Notes under the pieces: generated by a model | Told to the model about the DNA's origin: nothing | Database searches by the model: none | Seen by the model: only the letters and a program-made list of their open reading frames with translations | Translations under genes and position numbers: made by a program | Assembly: GCA_002709665.1 (NCBI GenBank) | Contig: PAQK01000041.1 | Location: 23,694 to 58,653 of the forward strand | From: Gemmatimonadota bacterium | Lineage (GTDB): Bacteria > Latescibacterota > UBA2968 > GCA-2709665 | DNA length: 34,960 nt | Reading direction: 5' to 3' | Part shown: one piece after another, positions 28,012 through 34,960 of the stretch | Position numbering within the stretch: position 1 is the stretch's first letter | How the letters are laid out: every line of letters begins with the position of its first letter

Positions 28012-28252
28012 GACAAGCTTGGTGAAACGGTGTATCGGTAACGACCGCCTCGTAACTGACCCGGAGATCCAGGAGGCTCTCACGCATCGGGAGATCGTGG
28101 ACTACATCGAGCGGGAATATCACCGTCTGGAAGGTGGGCAGGAATGAACCTGTATCGCGCGGAGTGAGACCACACAGATCGATCGTTCCCTAGGACAGTT
28201 CCCTGCGTTGTGTAAACTTCCAAGCCATCTGAATGAACGTGGAGGATCGCTC

Positions 28253-28996
28253 ATGAAGGTAGCAGTCATTGGCGCCGCCGGCTGGGTCGGCCGGGCGGTG
28301 CTTGAAAATTTCGCCGCTCGCCACCAGGTGCGAGCGTTCGAATACAACCCTGCAGCGTGGGAGGGGTACAGGAAATTTGATGGGGACTGGGAGGGGGAAA
28401 AGGTTTACGGGGATATCGCTAACTTCCACGCTGTCGATAGCGCCCTGGAAGGCATGGACGGGGTTGTCAATCTGGCCGCCTACTTCGGTTATCAGGACCC
28501 ACCCGAGAACAACGAGAGGCCTTTCCTCATCAACCTCAAGGGGATGTGGAATGTTCTGGAGTCGGCCCGGCGACGAGAACTCAAGCGGGTGGTACAGATG
28601 GGCTCCTGCGTGGTGCAGCATCCAGATGGCGTCTTCTTGTCGGCCGAGGTCCGCAGCAAGGAGGGGGATCTGTACGGGATAACGAAGCGCCTGCAGGAGG
28701 AAATGTGCCGGCAGTATCACGATGCATATGGTCTGCGCATCATCGTCTTCCGCCCATGCAGTATCGGCGACAGCAGGCTCGGTATCAGCCGGGACGGTGC
28801 TCCTGCCAGGGGTGGCATCAGCTGGGTTTGCCGGCATGATCTGGCTGAGGCATGCCACCTGGCATTGGAATCCGAGGCCATCGATTTCGACATTATGCAT
28901 ACGGCCAGTCACCCGGATGCAAACAAATATTGCAACACGCCTCGGTCCCGGGACATTCTAGGTCTGCAATACAAAGGGCTCTTTCCCGCAGATTAG
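28253..28996 (+). CDS. NAD-dependent epimerase/dehydratase
   Basis: MKVAVIGAAGWVGRAVLENF (GxxGxxG), VVNLAAYFGYQ, YGITKRLQEEMCRQY (YxxxK). Confidence 0.88.
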   Translation: MKVAVIGAAGWVGRAVLENFAARHQVRAFEYNPAAWEGYRKFDGDWEGEKVYGDIANFHAVDSALEGMDGVVNLAAYFGYQDPPENNERPFLINLKGMWNVLESARRRELKRVVQMGSCVVQHPDGVFLSAEVRSKEGDLYGITKRLQEEMCRQYHDAYGLRIIVFRPCSIGDSRLGISRDGAPARGGISWVCRHDLAEACHLALESEAIDFDIMHTASHPDANKYCNTPRSRDILGLQYKGLFPAD

Positions 28997-29019
28997 CACA
29001 GGGACAGGACCGTAGTCTC

Positions 29020-29268
29020 CCTACCCACAGGTGGGTAAGCTTCACTTCCAGGGATTTCGGCGCAACATGGTCAGTGCAACAACTGGGTCCACCACGGGAA
29101 GGAGGCGGCATCAGGGAGCTGAACATGCAGGGCGGCTCTGTTCACCATCCGATTGAAGGTAGAGATCCATACTACATCTTCTTTGCCGGTCTCAGCCGCC
29201 ATCCGAAGGATCAGAAAGTGATCAATACACGCGTGTACTTTGCCAAGACCGGTTGCAAAGCTCACTGA
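29020..29268 (+). pseudogene. Possible sialidase/BNR-repeat protein fragment
   Basis: RWVSFTSRDFGATWSVQQLGPPREGGG...GRDPYYIFFAGLSRHPKDQKVINTRVYFAKTG contains a BNR-like SxDxGxTW unit. Confidence 0.35.
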
Positions 29269-29659
29269 GCAAGCTGAGACACTTCTAGGTTGTTGCGATT
29301 GCTCCGGTCAGTGTCCTTGTTGGGATTCTCTCGCACACCAGATTGGTGCAAGACACACCTTCTTTCCCGGGGGCCACGTTGGCAGTGGTTTGAGAGATAT
29401 ATGAAGAAATTGGAATGCAGGCCATACTCAAGAGGTTCGTTGACGCACCTGTGATTGGATATGATGAAGTGACCCTCGAGCGCTCAGCTCGCAGCCGTTA
29501 TCCGACACAAAAATTAGTTCTGGTGATCTTGAATCCAAAGAAAAAACTATGCGCACTTGAGCTGGTGTGGACGGAGTGGTTGGACGCCCCAGACTTGCGC
29601 AGCCCTCTAAGAGGTGCCTGCCTACTAAAGGACAATCTGGAAAGGGACCGCATAACGAG

Positions 29660-31129
29660 ATGGCAAAGAAAAGTGTAAGGCGGCTTTTTGTCGATGACGC
29701 TCATATTGAGAAGGAATTTCTAGTCGAGCGGAAGTGCCACCAGCCGAGGAATTACATTGGCAATCCGCTCATGGTGGGAGACCGGTTTCACGACGCTCGC
29801 TCGGGCGTTCGATATGAAGAAGACGAAGTGCCAAGAGAAGGCGGGGTGGAGAAGTTAAGCTATTCCCTCACCCCTACCTCTGTGGTGCGAGATGAGGAAG
29901 CCGGGATATTTCGCATGTATTATCAGACGAGAAGCGAGCATCTGTTCGATGATATGGGATATGGTGGCGGGACTCCAGTCGTCGCCTACGCCGAATCACA
30001 TAACGGTATCCATTGGCATCTCCCCCCCTTGAATCGAGTCTTGCTGAAGAACAAGCAGGAGAACAACATCCTGTTCTATCCGCCCGGTTCGTTGGCGACG
30101 GTGGTTATAGATCGGCAGGATCGAGATGCGTCGCGACGGTACAAGATGCTGTTCTATCCGCCGAGTATCAGTTTTTCTTCTGATGGGATTGGTTGGACGG
30201 AACCCCAGAAGATAGAGATCCCGACTCATATTGGGCAGGGTGATGGATTGACCTGTCTTGCGGGTTGGGATGCACGTATTGGGAAGTACGTCGCCTATTT
30301 CCGTCCGCAGGTTGCGCGACCGGAGCAGTTGAAAGACGTAGAAGGTAAGACAATCAGGCTGATAGGAAGAAGCGAAAGTGCGGACCTGAAGGATTGGTCT
30401 GAGTTGAAGGCGGTGCTCGTACCTGATGAAAACGATCCTCCAGGGACGGAGTTTCAGAACATTGGCGCATTTTTCTATGAAGGGATGTACCTGGGTCTGC
30501 TATGTTTTCATGAAGGATTCGAAGAGGAACGACCGATGCGATTTCCGCAGCGTGCGCCGAATGTGCCGGTTCATGCGCCCATGCTGGGGCGTTGTTATGT
30601 TGAATTGGTCAGTAGCTGGGATGGTATACATTGGAACAGACTGGAAGACCGTTCACCATTCATCCAGAACGAGCCGGGAAGCCTCGGTTCAGGTGTGATC
30701 TGGCCGGCCAACGCTCCGGTTGTTCTGGATACGGAACTGTGGTTCTATTTTGGAATGGGCTTTCATTCTCATGGGTTCCAGCTCGTGAAAATGCCTGGAC
30801 TTGCCAAGCTGCGAAGAGATGGTTTTGTGAGTCTTGCTGCGGGAGACAAGGAAGGATGGATAGTTACGAAGCGGTTTACCTGTCCGGGGGGACGTCTGTT
30901 TGTGAATGCTGATGCGTGTGGCGGCCAGCTCTCTGTTTCTGTTGTTGATGCAGACGACTATCATTTTCCCTACTATGCGAAAGTAAGGTGTGCAACCCTT
31001 GACCAGGATTCCCTAGCGAATGCAGTGACATGGGTGGAGCGCAGCGACCTGACATCTCTCGAAGGCAAGGAGATCCGCCTGAAGTTCTATCTGAGAAATG
31101 CCGACCTCTATTCCTTTTGGTTCAAGTGA
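29660..31129 (+). CDS. GH32/GH43-like five-bladed propeller glycosidase
   Basis: SLTPTSVVRDEEAGIFRMYYQT, VAYAESHNGIHWHLPPLN, RYKMLFYPPSISFSSDGIGWTEP, VELVSSWDGIHWNRLEDRSPFI (repeated SxDGIxW blades). Confidence 0.7.
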   Translation: MAKKSVRRLFVDDAHIEKEFLVERKCHQPRNYIGNPLMVGDRFHDARSGVRYEEDEVPREGGVEKLSYSLTPTSVVRDEEAGIFRMYYQTRSEHLFDDMGYGGGTPVVAYAESHNGIHWHLPPLNRVLLKNKQENNILFYPPGSLATVVIDRQDRDASRRYKMLFYPPSISFSSDGIGWTEPQKIEIPTHIGQGDGLTCLAGWDARIGKYVAYFRPQVARPEQLKDVEGKTIRLIGRSESADLKDWSELKAVLVPDENDPPGTEFQNIGAFFYEGMYLGLLCFHEGFEEERPMRFPQRAPNVPVHAPMLGRCYVELVSSWDGIHWNRLEDRSPFIQNEPGSLGSGVIWPANAPVVLDTELWFYFGMGFHSHGFQLVKMPGLAKLRRDGFVSLAAGDKEGWIVTKRFTCPGGRLFVNADACGGQLSVSVVDADDYHFPYYAKVRCATLDQDSLANAVTWVERSDLTSLEGKEIRLKFYLRNADLYSFWFK

Positions 31130-31299
31130 AGAATGTAACACAGGGATGCGCTTGAGCTGGAAAGGCTCCTGATTGATGGAGGTACGAAAATCGACAGTAA
31201 GGACCACTTATGGAACAGATCCTGCAGTAGCAGGTCATTGCAGCGAAACAGTCGTCCGGTAGTGCTGGAGGGGTGGGTCAATCCGTCGCAGATCCTGGG

Positions 31300-31568
31300 A
31301 TCCCATCGTATCCGCTTCTTCTCAGCTGTTCACATCCTCCTTCTCACGTGCAATACCCACGTGCAGACTGCTCGCCTGGAGTCGCGCAACCTCAGGAGTC
31401 GAGAAAAGGGGGTTCCCGAATCGAAGATTCAAGTTGCGTTGGACGCAACGCAAATCATGCAAGAAGGAAGCGGAGGAATTCGACAACGTGATGGAGCTGG
31501 ACACAACACACTTGTCGCCGGAGCAGACGGTCGCAGATGCCGAACGGTGGATACTAGAGAGGATCTAG
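31300..31568 (+). pseudogene. P-loop/AAA-kinase-like C-terminal relic
   Basis: HVQTARLESRNLRSREKGVPESKIQVALDATQIMQ, then a frameshift to KKEAEEFDNVMELDTTHLSPEQTVADAERWILERI*. Confidence 0.4.
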
Positions 31569-31726
31569 AGCAGGCCAACCTGGTCGAACCACAGAAGTAA
31601 TATGATCGATCCCATATGTTGCAGTTCTTGATGATCGGAGACTCTGAGATGGGGCAATAAGGCGCCCGCTGCCTGGATCAATATACCGTTAATTTTTCTT
31701 ATTGTGTCTCGTGAAGGAGTAAGAAA

Positions 31727-32524
31727 ATGAAGCTTGGAGTTATGCCCGGTGACATCATTCCCTCTTCTGAACTGAAAGCAGAAGGATTCGACGCGATGCA
31801 GCTGTTCTGGGGCAAGGGCGATGGTGCGGCCGCCAACGATGCCGAACCTGCGAAGATCGCAGCGACCCTGGCTGCAGGTAACCTAGATCTGGCAGCCATG
31901 ACACTCCACATCGAACTTGTGGGCCCACACGGCCGAATCGATGCCGATGTCGAACGAGCCTTAGAACTGGTCGGCCGCACGGCCTCTCTGGACATCCATA
32001 AGGGTGACAACCCGCGGTCCATTCTGGTCTGGCACCCCTCAGGTTATCCTGAGAGCGAGGGCTTGGATGACCGGGCAATCTTCGACGGTCTGTGCGGCGC
32101 ACTCACGGAAATCTGCAGAGTCGCAGAGTCATCCGACGTTAATATCGCCGTTGAGATCACACGAAACAGCGCCGTTGGAAGCGCCGAAACGTTCCTCCAC
32201 CTAGCAGAACACGTCGACTCCAGTGCCCTCAAGGTCTGCATCGACGCCGCCAACTTCTGTCCCGACCGCACACCCCTGGTTCGTGCCATTCGCCGTCTGG
32301 CCCCCTACACCGTCATCGCTCATGGCAAGGACTGTTCATTCAAGGACAATGGAGAACCCGATACGTATGGGCCAACCGGATCTGGCAGACTGGACTACGA
32401 CACCTATATTCAGTCCCTGCTCGAGTTTGCGCCAGAATTACCCTATTTCGTGCTGGAGTACTACAAGTCGCGGGAAGACCTGCTGAAGGCACGCGACATT
32501 GTGCTGGAGGCTTTGGCTGGCTGA
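31727..32524 (+). CDS. Sugar phosphate isomerase/epimerase-type TIM barrel
   Basis: MKLGVMPGD...NIAVEITRNSAVGSAETFLHLAEHVDSSALKVCIDAANF...VIAHGKDCSFKD...FVLEYYKSREDLLKAR. Confidence 0.75.
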   Translation: MKLGVMPGDIIPSSELKAEGFDAMQLFWGKGDGAAANDAEPAKIAATLAAGNLDLAAMTLHIELVGPHGRIDADVERALELVGRTASLDIHKGDNPRSILVWHPSGYPESEGLDDRAIFDGLCGALTEICRVAESSDVNIAVEITRNSAVGSAETFLHLAEHVDSSALKVCIDAANFCPDRTPLVRAIRRLAPYTVIAHGKDCSFKDNGEPDTYGPTGSGRLDYDTYIQSLLEFAPELPYFVLEYYKSREDLLKARDIVLEALAG

Positions 32525-32825
32525 GGTTTGCGTTAGATTGACGGATAGACTTGCCTGACATTCATCGGACTCGTTCTAAAGAGTACATCAACCCTTTGAT
32601 CCATCCATACGACAATTCTACGCAGACACGCTGGGACCGCGGCGAGTTCAAGGTTCAACTCAATCAGCCTAATAATCCTCGTCCCATTGGGTTTTGTGAC
32701 GGAAGCACAGAGGACGTCGCTGAACTTCACTTTATCGCTGAAGCCGAGGGTGTTGATGAAGTGAAAATCCACAAGAAGATCCTCAAGACCGGGCGGGAGA
32801 TCTGGACCTTGGGAGGAATCAATCG

Positions 32826-33499
32826 ATGACGCGATTCGATGAAAGGGTGATCCTCCTCACAGGGGCTGCTCGGGGACTGGCTCGGGCAACAAGCACGTCT
32901 GTTGTCCGAGCGGGGTGGATCGCTGGGCCTCGTGGATATCCTCGAGCAGGAGGTGGTTGTCCTGGCGGCAGAGCTCGCGAAGACGCAAAGCCCTTCGTTG
33001 CCGATCTGTCGAGCGTTGGGGAGATAGGCAAAACGGTCGAAAGCGTTCTGGGAGCGTTCGGCCAGATCGATGTCCCGATCAACAACGCAGCTATTTGTCC
33101 CCGTATCCCGTTCGGCGACGCCACCGCTGAGGATTGGGATCGCCAGTTTGACAACTGTGGCTCCAAAATAGACATCTACAATGTACTGGACATCAAGCTT
33201 CACGATGGCGCGATAGCCAGCCTTGCAAGTACGGGTGCCACCAAGCCCTCTGAGCGAACCTATGAGGTCCGGGTATACGGAACCGAAGGCAGGCTCTTCA
33301 TGGATCTCTGGAAGGGGACCATGTCCTACACAAGGGCGACGGACAAGTGCACAAATACGAGGGACTCGCGCCACAGAACATCTACCCGCTCTATGCCGCT
33401 GCTACGAACCTCGTTGATGTAAGCCTCGGACTGGCCGGGAACGGGTCCCCCGCCACACTGGGGGCGACGGCGATGCGCATCATCAGGGCCCCCTGCTGA
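32826..33499 (+). pseudogene. Chimeric relic: frameshifted SDR N-terminus joined to Gfo/Idh/MocA C-terminus
   Basis: LLTGAARGLA, [other frame GQQARLLSERGGSLGLVDILEQEVVVLAAELAK], FVADLSSVGEIGKTVESVLGAFGQIDVPINNAAICPRIPFGDATAEDWDRQFD. Then NCGSKIDIYNVLDIKLHDGAIASLASTGATKPSERTYEVRVYGTEGRLFMDLWKGTMSY, then a frameshift to KGDGQVHKYEGLAPQNIYPLYAAATNLVDVSLGLAGNGSPATLGATAMRII. Confidence 0.75.
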
Positions 33500-33683
33500 T
33501 CAGCGTCTTGCGGGCAAAATGCCATCTTGTAGAAAGAGCCGTGGCGCTCCCTGCGCGCGGTCCTCAAGCCCTCATTTCTTCCTGGAGGCAAAGCAAGCGC
33601 CAACACGGACTCAAGACAAGTGCTCAGGCCACTTTTCAAGCGTCATCATGTTGATGTTCCCCATTCCCGAAAAGGAACCCTCT

Positions 33684-34844
33684 GTGAAAATCAAAGATAT
33701 CAAAGTCTACCCCACGTGGGTCGGGCATCGAAATCAGTTACTTGTAAAGATCGAAACCGACGAAGATGTTCACGGCTGGGGCGAATCCGGCGTCTCGGGA
33801 CGTGAACTGGCTGTCAAAGGCGCCGTCGAACACTACCGAGAATTCCTGATCGGTCGAGATCCCCGAAATCCGGGCGCCTTGTGGCAGGAGATGTATCGCA
33901 GTCAGTACTTCGAAGGTGGTCGCATCCTCACCGGAGCGATCTCCGCGATCGACATCGCTCTCTACGACATCATGGGCAAAGCGCTGGACATACCGGTTTA
34001 CCAACTCCTAGGCGGCAAACATCGCGACTATGTTCCCTGTTTCGCCACCACCGGTGCACCGTCGCTGGAGAAACTCATCGAGAATTGCGAGCTTCTGCTA
34101 GACAAGGGTTGGTCCGTCATCCGTTCGACCATCGCCTATCGGGGCAAAGCGAAAGGTGAGAATCTCTTCGAGCCGAGAGAATCCATCGGTGTATCGGCGG
34201 AATGGCTCGCGATTCTTCGACAGGAGCTCGGTCCCGATCCGGTCCTTGGGATCGACTACCACCATCGCCTCACTGTGGCCGAAGCTGCCTCGTTCTGTCA
34301 GAAAATGCCGGCTGGCACGCTTGACTTTATCGAAGAGCCCATTCGAGACGAATCACCGGAAGCATACGAATCGCTCCGAACAATGACCGACATTCCCTTC
34401 GCGATCGGAGAGGAGTTCGCCAGCAAGTGGCAGTTCGCGCCCTATCTGGAACGCGGCATCACACAGTTCGCCCGAATCGACATCTGCAATATCGGCGGTT
34501 TCACGGAATCGATGAAAGTCGCAGCAATGGCCGAATCACACTACATCGACCTGATGCCGCACAATCCACTCGGCCCTGTGTGCACAGCGGCAAGTGTTCA
34601 CCTCGGAGCAGCTGCACCCAACTTCGCCTGGCTCGAAGCCCGTTTGTCCCCGACCGAAAGCCTGAAATTTCAAGACCCGGAACTCTTCCCCAAGCAGCTG
34701 GAAATGGAGCGAGATCGATACATCGTCCCCGACAGCCCCGGACTCGGCGTCGAAGTCAACGAGGAAAAAGTTGCTGCGCAAACCTTTGAATTTTGGGAGG
34801 CCCCCCACCTGAATCGAGAAGATGGCTCATATACGAATTGGTAA
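33684..34844 (+). CDS. Mandelate racemase/galactonate dehydratase-like enolase superfamily protein
   Basis: VKIETDEDVHGWGESG, ISAIDIALYDIMGKALDIPVYQLLGGKHRD, GIDYHHRLTVAEAASFCQKM, DFIEEPIRDESPEAYESLR, PFAIGEEFASKWQF, MPHNPLGPVCTAASVHL. Confidence 0.93.
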   Translation: MKIKDIKVYPTWVGHRNQLLVKIETDEDVHGWGESGVSGRELAVKGAVEHYREFLIGRDPRNPGALWQEMYRSQYFEGGRILTGAISAIDIALYDIMGKALDIPVYQLLGGKHRDYVPCFATTGAPSLEKLIENCELLLDKGWSVIRSTIAYRGKAKGENLFEPRESIGVSAEWLAILRQELGPDPVLGIDYHHRLTVAEAASFCQKMPAGTLDFIEEPIRDESPEAYESLRTMTDIPFAIGEEFASKWQFAPYLERGITQFARIDICNIGGFTESMKVAAMAESHYIDLMPHNPLGPVCTAASVHLGAAAPNFAWLEARLSPTESLKFQDPELFPKQLEMERDRYIVPDSPGLGVEVNEEKVAAQTFEFWEAPHLNREDGSYTNW

Positions 34845-34960
34845 CACAAGTGTGTAGCACCCCTGCATCTTGATTCCTGGGACCGTCGCCCGGCCTGTTC
34901 GCCGTAGCTTTAGTGCCGGGGGAAACTGAGTCGCGCGCAACGATGTATCTGGCTGATTCT

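Noticed and set aside
28021-28147. Short frame VKRCIGNDRLVTDPEIQEALTHREIVDYIEREYHRLEGGQE
   Set aside because: Possible relic or tiny protein, but no family could be recognised.
32551-32829. 92-aa ORF ending in an ATGA overlap with the SDR relic
   Set aside because: Looks like a C-terminal fragment, but the family was not identifiable.
1-34960. CRISPR arrays, tRNA or rRNA genes, transposase or integrase genes
   Set aside because: None recognised on either strand by eye.

Overview
The window is a densely coded bacterial segment with no rRNA, tRNA or CRISPR seen. Lineage could not be assigned. Three zones are visible. (1) About 2.5-16 kb is rich in DNA-repair genes: a short Ku, an Lhr helicase remnant, intact uvrC, a PA0069/SPL-like radical SAM gene, and a minus-strand operon dnaE2-like / imuB-like / DUF72. 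(2) About 16-19.3 kb is a gene-poor accessory patch with HTH regulators, a RecB-like nuclease C-terminal relic, and well-formed promoter and terminator signals, including a candidate ~125-nt sRNA. (3) About 19.5-34.9 kb is metabolic: a geranylgeranyl-reductase-like FAD enzyme, a peroxiredoxin, a UbiD decarboxylase, then a sugar/sugar-acid set (Gfo/Idh/MocA, UxuA-like, epimerase, GH32/43-like, TIM barrel, enolase superfamily). Gene relics and in-frame chimeras are unusually frequent. The clearest are a Ku whose N-terminus looks like the start of a LigD polymerase domain, a beta-lactamase relic in frame with a UxuA-like gene, and an SDR relic fused to a Gfo/Idh/MocA C-terminus. The most interesting regulatory signal is a palindrome-like element (TATACA-N2-TGTATA type) just upstream of dnaE2, upstream of the radical SAM gene, and between uvrC and a receiver-domain gene. 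It may be a DNA-damage operator. All homology calls come from recognising motifs in the translations; no database search was possible.
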